Below, one piece after another: positions 1 through 10,885 of a stretch of DNA of 64,000 bases. The first letter of the stretch is position 1. Each line of letters starts with the position of its first letter. A program made the position numbers and the translations under genes. Below the pieces are notes generated by a model. It searched no databases, was not told where the DNA came from, and saw nothing but the letters and a program-made list of their open reading frames with translations. The DNA is from Mytilinidion resinicola (Eukaryota; Ascomycota; Dothideomycetes; Mytilinidiales; Mytilinidiaceae), in the NCBI RefSeq assembly GCF_010093595.1, contig NW_022985439.1, positions 2,438,479 through 2,502,478 of the forward strand, read 5' to 3'.

Positions 1-202
1 GATTTGCTTGTGAGGTGGGCCACTCGCTTGGGTGGGCCGCTCGCTTGTGGAGTACGTTACTGACTTTTCTATTCTTGCAATCATGATGGCTTGACTGACG
101 ATGCGTTTCGATTTCATACCTATATAAAAGAATAGAACAGTACAAGGGTATATCGTAAAGTAAAATATACAGGAAAAATAAACCCTAGAGATTAATATTC
201 TA

Positions 203-3200
203 TCAATGGTTTGATAGATGCGAAAATTCCAAGTCTTTCATTATGGCCTCCCATTGCTGAGACGGAAGCATTTCTTGAGAAATCGTGCTGCCTTGCTGCT
301 CTCCTCCAGACTGTCCTTGCGTTGTATTCCCACGATCCCATCCATCTTCTGGCAACGGCCAGGTTGGTAATTGAGATCCAGACAGACTCGGATTATTCTG
401 TTGTGGCAGAGCCTCTACGACGTCGTATGGTCCGGATAACGATCCACGGGTGTTCACGAAACTAGCTAAGCTGCATTCAGTGACAGGATCGGAATCACTT
501 GGAAAGCTTCCAGGAAGAGTGAAAAGCTCGGGTTCATGCCCAATAGCAAAGAAGTCGTCAAACGAATTGTCCATAGTGTTTCCTTGGAGATCATGGGTTG
601 AGAACGGCACATCGGGATTAAACATGCTGTAGTCGGTACTGCTCCCCGGCGATGAGACTTCCTGTCGGCTGTCTTTGCTCATGTCGCTAGTGGAAGCCAC
701 AGGGCGTTGCAGTCGTTTCCCCTGCGCTTTGTTTGGAAGCACCTCCGGGATGGAGACGACTTCGAAGCTACTTCCCGAGAATTGAGATGCGGTAGGGCTG
801 GCCCGATGTCTAGCCTGCTTTGTCAAGCTGCCGGGCTCGCTGTCGCTACTGCCTATGCCGGACGATCTGACGGATGGCGTGAAAACAGCTTCGTCATCCG
901 AAGATGGACACGTAGTCATCAGCTTTTGGCGGCAGCTCTCAATGATGGCGGGTATGCAGCCCTTGATCTTGTTCATGATTGGCTCGAGAATAGGTGCAAG
1001 CTCGCGAGTCAGTTCTTCCTCGAGGGCTTCGGAAAGGGCGCGCTCGAGTCGCGGGCTCATTCCTTGATGCTCATCTATTGTCATCAGTGATGTGAAAATG
1101 CAAAACGTGAGTAGAGTTGACTTACACGGTGACGGTATGTCGGTATGGCCTGGAAATAGTACTGAGAACAGAATCTTCCATTTCTCCTCGACGTTCCTCG
1201 CGTTAGCATACGGAGCCTTCTTGAAGTCAAGCCGGTTCAAAAGCTGCGGACGGATACGATCGTCTTGCGGTTCAGCCTTCTTCTTGCAAATATCTTCCTG
1301 CTGCAGATGTTCGGCATACGCTTCCTCGGACTTCATCTCCAGCCAGCATCGGGAGCAGCGCAGTGGTTGTGTATGGACGCGTTTGATGTGGTCCTTCAAC
1401 TTTGCCATATCCACGAATCCTTCGCCTCTGCATGCTGCTTTTCTGTATTTCTCTGGCTGCCGCTGGTAGAAAGGGCATTTCAGTCGGCGGTGAGGAAGCC
1501 GATCTGGCGAGCCCTTCTCACTTCTCTTCTTGGGTCGATCGTCATCGTTTGAGTCGTCGCCATCGCCATCACCGTCACCTGGGTCGCGTCCGCTGCCTCG
1601 CATCCTCTTTCTTCTTTGAGGCGTTTGAGAGTTCGAAGTCGATAGGGAGAGATTTGAAGAAGTGGAGCTACCAGCGCCCCCAGATCTCGACGAACTCGAT
1701 CCACCCAGAGCATCTATGGCTTCAGGTAAAGCACAGTCCAGAAGTTCTCGCAGGAGCAGATTCTTGACTACATTCATAGCAGTATTGAGGGCGCTCTTGA
1801 CGCTGACTTCGCACTCCTCAGAGGCTTCATCGCTTTCCTCGGCAGTTTCGACGAAGCTGTGATCTTCGTCCTCTTCAGACTTGTCTGCACTGCTGTCACC
1901 AGAGCTTTCTGACCAGGGAATGGGGCTAGGGTCGACGACAACGGAAGCCTCCAGCACATCACTCTCGCTAAGCTTCGACCGTAGAACAAGTTCTTTTGCA
2001 GGACCTTTCATAGCTTCGTGATCACCATGACCAATATTACTGGTAACATACTCCGCGGTTCGAGCTGCTGTGCTTAGTTTAGACGAAGGTGATTCAGTCT
2101 GCCCCATGGGGTCGGTTCGCGAGGTATTAGCTAGATTCTTTGCGTTATTTAGCCTCCCCGTTAGTTTAGCGGGATGGCTTGCTTCCCGATCGCGGCTGTC
2201 TCGCTCAAGACTTAGAGATTGATCATCTGACAATCCTGCCGAAGACGGCGACTTGATTGGGAAAGATTTAGTTGATGAATTTTCCGATCCTAGGTGTATT
2301 GAAACACCGTGGTGAGGTATGTCAGCCTCAAGACGTTGAACATTCAAGGGTCGATCATCACCGAGGTTGCTTCCCGTCTCACGTAGGAGCGTCGGAGATT
2401 TAGGCGCCGTCTGTAGATAGGGTTTCAGTCCAAGGTCCTTCGGAATATCTCCCTGGTTTCTCGAGGAACTTGCGGGCGAATTGGGGGGCTCTACGAATAC
2501 ATGGACATGCTTAGGGCTCTGTAATCCGGCGTTCGAAGTTAGGGGCTCTTGCAAGCTTGCTCCGGCTCTAGGGACAGGAATGGGAGGAAGTGTACCAGAC
2601 TTCTTACTTTCTGTCGAAGGTGACTTGGGCGCCTTAACATGATTATTCTTCGGAGGCGTTGGCGGCATGCGATCCTTGGTCGGAATCTGTTTCCGCTTTG
2701 ATGCCGCTTTGTCTTCCCGTTTATGAGCGCTAAGCTCCCTTTCTGCACGCCTCCTTTCGCGCTCCTGCTTTTCTTTCGCTTTCTCTTCACGAAGTCTGCG
2801 CTCCTGTTCCTGAAGTAGGCGCTCCTTTTCCTGAAGTAGGCGATCCTTTTCCTGGAGTATGCGCTCTGTGGCCACTTTCAGTTCACCGCTTTCCAGCTCT
2901 CTCTCTTTTCGTTCTTGTTCGCGGCTGAGCCCCCTTTTCGCGCTCACGCTACTTCGGTGATTCCTTTTTACTACTATTGCCCCGGCGCGAAGCCGTCCTC
3001 GCTCCTTAGCGGGATCCTCAACTTTCCTTATAGACACATCGAATTGAGAAGCGGATGGCCTTCCCCTTCTTGGCTCCACTGTCACAGACGGCGTTGATCG
3101 AGAAGATTCACGAGAAGCTCTCGGTGGCGGAGGCATGAGCGCACGATCTCTCTGTACGCGGCCACGGCTGTCTTCCTCCTCCTCCTCATCGTCCGAAGGC

Positions 3201-4507
3201 CTGGACTTGGAGCTCTCAGAATAATCAGACCGGTCCGGGCGTCCGAGAGCTGGAGGAACTCGCTCAGCGGGCAGATGAGGATTTTGCTGTACAATCACCG
3301 CAGGCCTTCTAGTTGAGGTAATGGAGGGCCTTTGGGATTGGGGTGGGCTCTGGTGATTTTGGGCAGGTGGAGGCATCATGTATGGCGCAGGTGTTCTCGC
3401 TGGGTCGTAATTCGGGTGACCTGGCGGATATATGATTGGACCAGGATAACGAGTTGAATAAGGTGAATGATAAGGCTGACTGGCATATGCAGACATAGAA
3501 GGTGGGGGGCCATGTCCTCGGGGTGGAGACGGATACTGGTGCAGATATGGATACTGTGGCTGCATATACGGTGGTTGCACTGGCACTGGATGACCGGGCC
3601 CCCAATAGGACGGCGGAGGTTGGGCATGGTAACTGACTGGATGCTGTCTTGAAGATGACCTAGAACGCATACTCTGAGCAGGCGCGACGACTGCCGAGTC
3701 TCGAGCACCTATAGAGGACTGACGTCGACGTTGCGCTCGGTCTAGTTTAGGCTTACATTCACAGTTTGGAACCGTGCAGAGTTCGTTCTCCTCCTTTCTG
3801 CGTTCCTCTTTCAGCCTGCGGGAGACCGATTCAGACCTCTGTACGGGCTTTCGCGGGTTTCGGCTGATTGTCATTTCGCCGTTCTGACCAATGTCTATGA
3901 AAATGTGGTTCTTGTCACCCTCCACATGATCTGAGTCGTAGCCAACCATCGGCCCAATGTCGATCTTTTCGCGTGTAAAAGAGGCTTGCCTAACAAGTTT
4001 AATGTCTGGAATAGGTGGTGTAACGGCGTCAGAGCCTGAGTAGTAGCCCGAGTCTTTCGAGCGCTTGGACGCGGCAGACATCGATTTGCCATCGTCGAAC
4101 GCTGATGCTGAATCCGCATTGTCCCTTGGTGCAGCGGTAGATCTACGGCTAGAGTAGCCGGAGTCGGATTGCTCGAAGTTGACGGTTTTGACAACAGGTT
4201 GCCCAGAATCCACTTGCACGCCCAATTTGGACGGACTCGACTGTTTGGCAGCAACATTAGATTTTTCGCGGCGGTGACAATCTGACTCAAATTCGCTATC
4301 ATCGGAGTTCGCGTCTTCGCAATACGCCGGCAGAGGTCGCCGAGGACCCACTTGCACGCTCACATCGGACCAGTTCGAGCGTTTGGCAGCGGCACCGTAT
4401 ATGTTGCGGTGGCGATGAGACTTGACTTCGCTATTATCGGAGGAGTAGACGTCTTCGCAATATGCCGCCCGCGGTCGGGGAGCGGTCTGCGGAGACGAGA
4501 TATTCAT
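203..4507 (-). CDS. Fungal C2H2-type zinc-finger regulator, large and mostly disordered
   Basis: The reading frame is open throughout, but positions 1125-1075 form a 51-nt intron (donor GTAAGT, acceptor AATAG) that is a multiple of three and stop-free. Splicing it restores the family motif DIPSPY and gives about 1417 residues. Residues about 1008-1080 carry the fungal-type finger: CPFYQRQPEKYRK, then a helix ending HIKRVH, then CSRCW and a downstream H/C pair, followed by EEKWKILFSVLFPGHTDIPSPY. This block recurs in many filamentous-fungal C2H2 proteins of unknown role, presumably nuclear. The rest is low complexity: Pro/Tyr-rich at about 290-400, a charged coiled coil with repeated LLQEKER heptads at about 535-605, and an acidic Ser-rich part before the finger. 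The N-terminus has two diverged copies of a roughly 45-residue unit beginning AYCED. DNA binding is inferred from the family. Confidence 0.85.
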   Translation of the reverse strand: MNISSPQTAPRPRAAYCEDVYSSDNSEVKSHRHRNIYGAAAKRSNWSDVSVQVGPRRPLPAYCEDANSDDSEFESDCHRREKSNVAAKQSSPSKLGVQVDSGQPVVKTVNFEQSDSGYSSRRSTAAPRDNADSASAFDDGKSMSAASKRSKDSGYYSGSDAVTPPIPDIKLVRQASFTREKIDIGPMVGYDSDHVEGDKNHIFIDIGQNGEMTISRNPRKPVQRSESVSRRLKEERRKEENELCTVPNCECKPKLDRAQRRRQSSIGARDSAVVAPAQSMRSRSSSRQHPVSYHAQPPPSYWGPGHPVPVQPPYMQPQYPYLHQYPSPPRGHGPPPSMSAYASQPYHSPYSTRYPGPIIYPPGHPNYDPARTPAPYMMPPPAQNHQSPPQSQRPSITSTRRPAVIVQQNPHLPAERVPPALGRPDRSDYSESSKSRPSDDEEEEEDSRGRVQRDRALMPPPPRASRESSRSTPSVTVEPRRGRPSASQFDVSIRKVEDPAKERGRLRAGAIVVKRNHRSSVSAKRGLSREQERKERELESGELKVATERILQEKDRLLQEKERLLQEQERRLREEKAKEKQERERRRAERELSAHKREDKAASKRKQIPTKDRMPPTPPKNNHVKAPKSPSTESKKSGTLPPIPVPRAGASLQEPLTSNAGLQSPKHVHVFVEPPNSPASSSRNQGDIPKDLGLKPYLQTAPKSPTLLRETGSNLGDDRPLNVQRLEADIPHHGVSIHLGSENSSTKSFPIKSPSSAGLSDDQSLSLERDSRDREASHPAKLTGRLNNAKNLANTSRTDPMGQTESPSSKLSTAARTAEYVTSNIGHGDHEAMKGPAKELVLRSKLSESDVLEASVVVDPSPIPWSESSGDSSADKSEEDEDHSFVETAEESDEASEECEVSVKSALNTAMNVVKNLLLRELLDCALPEAIDALGGSSSSRSGGAGSSTSSNLSLSTSNSQTPQRRKRMRGSGRDPGDGDGDGDDSNDDDRPKKRSEKGSPDRLPHRRLKCPFYQRQPEKYRKAACRGEGFVDMAKLKDHIKRVHTQPLRCSRCWLEMKSEEAYAEHLQQEDICKKKAEPQDDRIRPQLLNRLDFKKAPYANARNVEEKWKILFSVLFPGHTDIPSPCKSTLLTFCIFTSLMTIDEHQGMSPRLERALSEALEEELTRELAPILEPIMNKIKGCIPAIIESCRQKLMTTCPSSDDEAVFTPSVRSSGIGSSDSEPGSLTKQARHRASPTASQFSGSSFEVVSIPEVLPNKAQGKRLQRPVASTSDMSKDSRQEVSSPGSSTDYSMFNPDVPFSTHDLQGNTMDNSFDDFFAIGHEPELFTLPGSFPSDSDPVTECSLASFVNTRGSLSGPYDVVEALPQQNNPSLSGSQLPTWPLPEDGWDRGNTTQGQSGGEQQGSTISQEMLPSQQWEAIMKDLEFSHLSNH

Positions 4508-5055
4508 CGCGCTAGCTCAACTGCTACAAAGGTAAGAACGCAGGTCGACTTCGTGGTGTTAACGATGAGATTGAAGGTCGGTGGGCCCACAGCGGCGCGC
4601 GATGATCTCCTCAGTTTTTTGACTGGTATCTGCTCACGCACAAGGCTGAGCTGAACACAGATCCGCGACAGCACAAGTTTGCGAATCCTGTGGCGGTGCA
4701 AGAGCTCGTATTCTCTGCCCTGGCCAATGGGGATGTTTGGCCCCCACACTCTTCCCTCGTGGCGTTCATGTTCCACAGCACAAGTGTGCGGTCGACGTTT
4801 TGTGAGTAAAGGAAGTTGTGGGTATCGATATTCGAATATCGAAAGTGAGAAGTTGCGCGGATATTCAGATGAAGAAGACCAACGATAGCCTCATGAAAAG
4901 AGATGTATAAAGTCGCGAAAAATAGCAATGGCCATAAAGTACCAAACAGTCCAACTATCAACGAGAAGGAAACTCTTCGACAACGGAACTCTGTCTTACT
5001 TCTCTCTTCATGATTCCAGAGCAAACGCCAAACAACACAGAAACGCAGCCTCGAG
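4508..5055. other. Divergent promoter region
   Basis: This 548-bp spacer separates the start codons of the C2H2 gene (minus) and the small two-exon gene (plus), so it should hold both promoters and leaders. I see no coding region or repeat that I can support here. Confidence 0.5.
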
Positions 5056-5348
5056 ATGGCGGACGGAAGCCATAGATCTCCTGCACCTACGGAAGACCAC
5101 AATGAGTTAGTGAGACGCTTGCTGATTGGCTGACCTTCTGCTGACTGTGCCACAGTTCTAGACCAGCTCAAGAATCCCTTTCCTTTACTATGCAACGCTT
5201 TCTCGAGGATCGAGACGATGAAATTTTGTTGCATAAGCAACAACCAAGTCCTGAGAGCTCTCGAAGTAATCGTTTACAGGCGGTCATCGACGAAGTGGAC
5301 CGACTGGGGTTATCTGGAAAAGACGCAGAAAGCAAGCAGGACAAGTAA
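5056..5348 (+). CDS. Small two-exon gene, 80-residue acidic protein of unknown function
   Basis: Neither exon stands out alone. Exon 1 is 5056-5105 and exon 2 is 5156-5348, joined across a 50-nt intron with donor GTTAGT, branch-like GCTGAC and acceptor CACAG. The spliced frame is open from ATG to TAA and codes for 80 residues, beginning MADGSHRSPAPTEDHND, followed by a helix-prone stretch (FTMQRFLEDRDDEILL) and LQAVIDEVDRLGLSGKD near the C-terminus. The protein is charged, has no signal peptide or membrane segment, and is likely intracellular. It diverges from the C2H2 gene. I do not recognise the family. The evidence is the textbook intron and uninterrupted frame; there is no homology support. 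Confidence 0.6.
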
Positions 5349-5710
5349 GGGGAAGAACCGAAGGGGGATGGGCCATGTATGCACATGAGATATTTCGGTG
5401 TAGCGAGATAGAGGCTTGCATTGGTCTTGGAGGTAAAGAGAAGGTTGTGGGGGAATGCTCAGCGCACGGGTCTCATGATGACTCAGCCTAATGAATGGAT
5501 CAAGGTCACGTGGCATCTTAGAGTGCATGTAGACTTGATTGATTGCGTGCGTTTAGCTATCGCAAGCGATTGAATTCATTAGTAATGCACAGCTTTTCTA
5601 CTCCCCTTAGTTTCTTTTCTTGATCGTGAGCAATTCGTTGTTTATTGCCGCCATTCATATCACATCCCAAACCCTACTCCTCCCAAGTCAAAGACCAATC
5701 CCCCCAGCCC
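5349..5710. other. Intergenic, convergent 3' region
   Basis: This 362-bp spacer lies between the 3' ends of the small plus-strand gene and the MFS transporter. I see nothing beyond 3' flanks. Confidence 0.4.
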
Positions 5711-7746
5711 TCAAGAGGACCGGCGGCCATATGGCTCAAACGGGAACACCGCCGCAATCCCTGCCATAACAATGTACAGCGCAGCACAGATATAAATCGG
5801 CACGGGGGTATTCGTCTAGATCGCACTCGTCGTCAGCATCGTATCTCCGAACTCTACTAATTGATATAGATCCACTCACATCCGCAACCGTCGCAATAAC
5901 CGCGCTCAAAATTCCCATCATCCGATTAAACCCCACCGCAATCCCATTCCCTGTTCCGCGATGTGCACTCGGCAGTACCTCAGGCGTATACGCATACAGC
6001 GTGCCATAATACACGTTCAGCCAAAAGCTGATCACGCAAGTAAAGCCCAGATTCTGCGCATTGTTGCGTACCTGCGTATACGCGAAGAAGAACGCCATTG
6101 TGGCGAGTGCGCCGAGGACCATGGTGTACTTCCGGCCTAGGAACTTGACGGAGCAGAGGTACCCAGCGAGTATGGGCCCGAAGATCGAGCACATATTCGA
6201 GAGGGCGTAGTTGCGCCATGTAATATAGGCGGATGTTTCGCCGAACAAAGCACCGCGGGAGGCAAGATAGCTAGGCAGGAAGACGTTGTAAAGGGGGTAG
6301 GCGAGGCCGATGAGGGCCCATGAGACCCAGATGAGGAACGTGGAGATGGCGATGCGGGGGGTGGCGAGGAGACCTCGCAAGTGCACCATGACGCCCGATA
6401 TTCCAAATCTAGAACCCGATGGCGCAGCAGTAGCTCCGCATGCAGAGAGCTTTTCGAGGGTCAGGGAGAAGGGACGGTTGTATCTCGTTGCGATGCCTTT
6501 GAGGGTTTCAACCACTTCAGCATCGGCGCCGCGGCCGAGGAGGTATTTTGGGGTTTCGTTGAGGCGTATCACGGTGATGCGTAGGATTGACATGACAAAT
6601 ACCAGCGAGCCGGATGCGTACCAGATGTAGCGCCATCCTTTATTATTGGAGTAGGAACAAGGGGCGGCGGTGGTGTCAATGGACGGATCAGTACAAGAGA
6701 ACTTGGGGATGAAACCCCAGGCGAAGAGGCCAGCGATTAACTGGCCAATTCCTAAGTTCGGTCAGCTAGAAGGCCGTAAATGAGAGAGATGAACAAGGTT
6801 GAATGTTTTTTGTTCAGAAACTGAGTCGAGAGAGGAACGGTTGAGTCTTGGTGAGCTTCGAGATGAACGCAGCGGGCGAGCGGCTGAGTCATGAAAAGGG
6901 ATAGATGAAAGAGCACGCACCCCACCATAGGGCCATCAGAGTCAACAGCCATTGATCTTTGCTGGGTAGATATTCCAAGAAGACTGTTGTGTCCAAGACC
7001 AGATTTCCTCCTGCACCAAAGGAACTCAGGGCGATGAACAGCCCGAGCACATACCAGTTCGGCGAGGCTCCAGCGAGAATGGCGAAAACAGAGCAGATCA
7101 TGAGAGAGACATTGAAGGCAAGCTTTCTCCCAATGACGTCGGCACCTATTCCCCAAAAAAGAGCTCCGGCAAGCATCCCCGAGTAAGCGGCTATGGTCAT
7201 GCCTTTTGGGTAGGATGGTTTGAATTCGAGGGCAGCCCGATCCGCGATGATGGATTGAATGAGCAGGATGAGAGAATCAACGGCATAGCTGTAGACCTGT
7301 GAGCTGGTGCATATGGATGAAGGTGCGCTGGGAAATAAATTGTATCGGAGGATTGAGGTGCATTGGGCGATACTTTGTAGATCAAGAATTTACGGGGGAG
7401 CACGAGGATTTTGAAGTATTTACCCAAAACCATTCAATACGAAAAGCTTCCATTGATACGTGGTGAACCCAATCTCGTCGATGGCCTTGCAAAATATACG
7501 TTAGCAAAGAAAGACGAATCTAAAAACACAAATGCGTCCGCACATGTTGTCGCGATAGCTCTCGATGGCATAGTGACGAACATGGATACTAACGTCGTTG
7601 ACTAGATGCATCTTAGCATTTAGCACTGGGTCCGTATGCTCTAGTTGCAATATGTCCTCGCCGTTCTGAATTGAGGCGGCTTCAAGTGATAGTTGCTCGA
7701 CGTCTTCCTCTGGGACTTTAGCTTCGTCACCCTCCTTCGACGTCAT
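5711..7746 (-). CDS. Major facilitator superfamily transporter (sugar/metabolite type)
   Basis: Five exons join in frame: 7746-7594, 7485-7424, 7288-6921, 6751-5880 and 5815-5711, giving 519 residues. The donors are GTTAGT, GTAAAT, GTGCGT and GTGAGT, and each acceptor is YAG. Residues 52-78 read AIDEIGFTTYQWKLFVLNGFG followed by YAVDSL, the N-terminal signature of a common fungal MFS group. GADVIGRK at about 120-127 is the loop 2-3 MFS motif A. Long hydrophobic segments follow, with a cytoplasmic loop at about 250-290 and the last helix ending in PFEPYGRRSS. The length is normal for a 12-helix carrier. It should be a plasma- or organelle-membrane carrier of a small metabolite; the substrate cannot be read from the sequence. 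The acidic N-terminus (residues 1-50) is cytosolic. The exon 3 acceptor was chosen as CTACAG because it alone keeps the frame. Confidence 0.9.
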
Positions 7747-8548
7747 GATTGATAGATATTCGACGTTGACAAGGTATACCGTCCAGGGCGTTCCTCGGGA
7801 GATTTCCAGCGTTGAGTTTGAGGTTCAATCACTATACCGCAGTAGGTCTCTGGTGCTATTGAAAGCTGTAGCCGTCAGGTTGTCATGGCGTAGCAATGAA
7901 ACGGGCGAGCGATAGTAGAAGAAACGGAAGAAAGGACGTAGGACTGAAGCTGGGAAATGTTGACCTGGGTGAGAACGCTATTCGACGAGGAAAAAATATA
8001 TGCAGGTGCTAATGAATCTTCTGCAAGAGAAGGGCCAACAGCAATGGCCTGGTGTTGCAGGTGCCTTCCTAGCAGACAAGCAAGAATAAATGCAATTATC
8101 CATGGATCCGTATTTGGCCCTATACGCCGTTGCTTCGACGATGCGCCCGAGGTTCCAAGGTTACATGTGGAGAAGATCCAAATACACCTCCGTTGATAGG
8201 TCAGACCAACCAGGTGGGCGTCATGAACATAGAAGGAGCTTCCTTATCGATGCCCTTGAGATCCTATGCTACCTAATCAGGACGTTAAGTCCACTGGCAG
8301 AGTTTCCTGACGGCCTCGTTATCTTTGATGCCCCGCGCATGCCGCGTTACGACCCGTCGAATGAATTTGGCATCAGTTGACGCCTCGATTCTAGGAAAAT
8401 CTTATCTGCAAAGTCAGTTGAACACTTTTGTGCTCGTAAGTAGGCTTATCTTTGAGTTGTCACAGGCTCCACCTGCCATTGGGGATGTACTCTGGATGTC
8501 AACAGTGAGTGTTGGTTGATCGACGTAAAAGTCTTTCCTCTGCGGCTC
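7747..8548. other. Intergenic, upstream of the MFS gene
   Basis: This spacer contains the presumed promoter of the MFS gene, which starts at 7746 on the minus strand. The short open frames here lack coding character or splice-compatible neighbours. Nothing else was recognised. Confidence 0.4.
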
Positions 8549-8769
8549 CGAAATAGTTAAGGGGCCGGAATGAGGCACCGCACGCACCCCACCAAAATGA
8601 ACACAACTCACCCAAATCTTTATTAGATTTTATTCTGAAACTTAGTAACACGAGTTAAGTTAACAGTCTTTACCCCTGCTTATTTTTTGGGAATGTTTAC
8701 CACAGATATAAGTGAGTTGTATTCATTTTAGTGGGGTGCGCAGGTGCCTCATTACGGCCACTTATTTCG
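8549..8769. mobile_element. MITE-like 221-bp inverted-repeat element
   Basis: The left arm, from about 8549, contains GGCCGGAATGAGGCACC and then GCACCCCACCAAAATGAA up to ACTCAC near 8612. The right arm, from about 8711 to 8769, is its imperfect reverse complement: GTGAGTTGTATTCATTTTAG and then GGTGCCTCATTACGGCC. The two arms match over roughly 48 bp, and the outermost CGAAATA / TATTTCG also pair. The central 100 bp is AT-rich and non-coding. No transposase is encoded. This is the structure of a non-autonomous DNA-transposon derivative. A TA target-site duplication is possible but not clear. Confidence 0.75.
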
Positions 8770-10885
8770 ACGCCGAAGACCCTGCGCTTTGGACTTCGAC
8801 TTTCGTACTGATAAACACACGTAGACGCTGTAGACCTAGTCACCAAAGTCTAGAATTCTACCTATAACTACCAGCCCCCACGATTCATTCATTCGCCCTC
8901 ATTTGACACCCCTCTGCCCTTCCAAGATACCTGGCTCATCTGCATCTAAATGCCTCGAATCCTATTACTCGTATTCCCTTATCGCTGATCATGTTTTCCT
9001 TCCGCGCTCTATGGTCATCATGCGCATTCTCTTGGTTCGACTCTCCGTACATTGCCCATTGAAGTCTCTCGGCGTTTCGACCTTCAGGAAAGCATGCGGC
9101 AAAGGCAAATGAGATAGAGGTGTAGATCAGAACAAGCTTATTGTGGATTGCGCCTCTGGCGACTAGCTTGGCCAAAAACAGTCAGTAGATTGCATCTGTC
9201 GGTGCGCGACGGGACGCCACGAACTCATGTCAACTCATCATCTTCTCCCAGCTTGTCCCAGCAATTCGCCATCAGCTGTTGCTCTCAATCCGTCTTTATC
9301 TACCCCTTGCGCACCGCTCGCGCAGGCGCCCTACCGTGCGCTCTCCTCTTTTTGCTAGGCGATTGCCAGCGAATCTCGACTTGAACGCGATCTATGTCAT
9401 TGTTGAGGCTAAAGACGATCGCCCATCACCATCCCGACGCTTTAACATCAAGATCCATTCTTCTTCAGCCGCGAGCGGTCCAGTGTCCGCACTTCCTATA
9501 GAGAATACTGCTGCAATTTTGTCCCGTGCCCTGTTTCCCACGGCAATTGAGGAATTAGCATTTGATTTAGGACTCGAACGAGACCTTCATAGCGCTGAAA
9601 TACCCTAAGACGTTGGTAGGACATTCTAGGCGCAGTAGGTGGACTGATTTATCAGACAGCCTTACAGGAGGTGATAAGTTGATGCGTACATCTGTCTATA
9701 TAATGTTTTTCTTGCAAGTTCTTTTAGTCCATCTCACCTCCCACTACATCTATCGTTATAGATCTTTAAGGCATAATGCGTCGGCTTTATTCTCTCGGCT
9801 GGAAACTGTTCTATAGTGCTGGTTCGAAACTTCCAGCTTCCCACATATCTAGCCGAGAGGCAAAGTAAAGAAGCAAATTCGAGAGCTCGTATCTCTATAC
9901 CGTAATTCCTCTTGTTCTGCGACCTGCGGAAGTCATTTCCGTTTTCGTAATTGGCAAATTTCACTGTGTCGAAATCGCAGTCTCACATCCCATGTCCTTC
10001 CATTTCAGTAGAGTTGGCCAGGTGAAGATTCTATTTGTTCCGTGAAGACCGATGGAAACTCGGTTCAACGATCCTTACCGTTCACCAAAGCGTATATCTA
10101 AACCTCCTGAAATCTAATTCTTGACCCCTGTAGACGCATCGCAAAAGTTCCCTTGTGGCATGCTCGTGCATAAACGGCCCTGCGCCCGTAAATGCCACAG
10201 GCGGTAACGCGATGCATGAAGACGGATTCGCGAGCCGGCCGTTGGTCGTTCCTTTTTGGTGGTCCCGTTGGGCGAGCGTGGGATAGCGAATACCAGCTGA
10301 AAACACTCAGTACCACTTACCTCAGCGGAACCTACTGAGTGAACGCCGGTCTGCCTTCGCTGGGGCATACTGAGATGGTAACCTCTGAGCTGAGTGTCCC
10401 TGGAGCCCGAACCTGGCCTACCCCTGCGAGTGCGTGCCAACCCCGCAGCTCTTTTCTAAGGCTCGGCTTCTTATTGACCCAGCCGCTCCAATGTTTGTAG
10501 CTCTCGCAAGCTCATTCTAGATCAACCTGCATGGACGGAAACACAACAACGCGGTGTCTCTGAGCTACCTAAGATAACAGTACTACAGCCTCTCTGTACG
10601 TCCGGTGACCTGAAACTGAGTTGACCCTGGTCCAACTCCCGTTCTGGGCTAATGTTGAACTGGCTTCAATATTAATTGGCTAGGAAGTTGCTAAGTCTCC
10701 CTAGAGGTCTCCGGAAGTGCTAATGTTAGCGCTGGGTTACCGGACGTGGGAAGAGCTTGTGTATATATACAGGTACCCCTCTCATCTAGGGGAGCCCTTG
10801 ACGTCCTACGATTCTGGAGCTCTCTCAATTCTTAGCCTTCAGCGCTGATCTCAACACAACGTCAACCGCCCTAAAGAACAAAAGG
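8770..10885. other. Gene-poor spacer
   Basis: Several open frames of 60-110 codons occur here on both strands, but none shows a domain, a signal peptide or a splice-consistent continuation. A TATATATA box at 10762-10769 lies about 120 bp upstream of the disabled cysteine-rich gene that follows. I see no RNA gene. Confidence 0.4.

Noticed and set aside
1075..1125. Treating the C2H2 gene as intronless because the frame is open throughout
   Set aside because: The 51-nt segment has a GTAAGT donor and AATAG acceptor, and removing it restores the family motif DIPSPY; leaving it in inserts 17 atypical residues.
9279..9608. 109-codon plus-strand open frame
   Set aside because: No domain, signal peptide, promoter pattern or splice-consistent neighbour, and composition is not distinct from flanking non-coding DNA.
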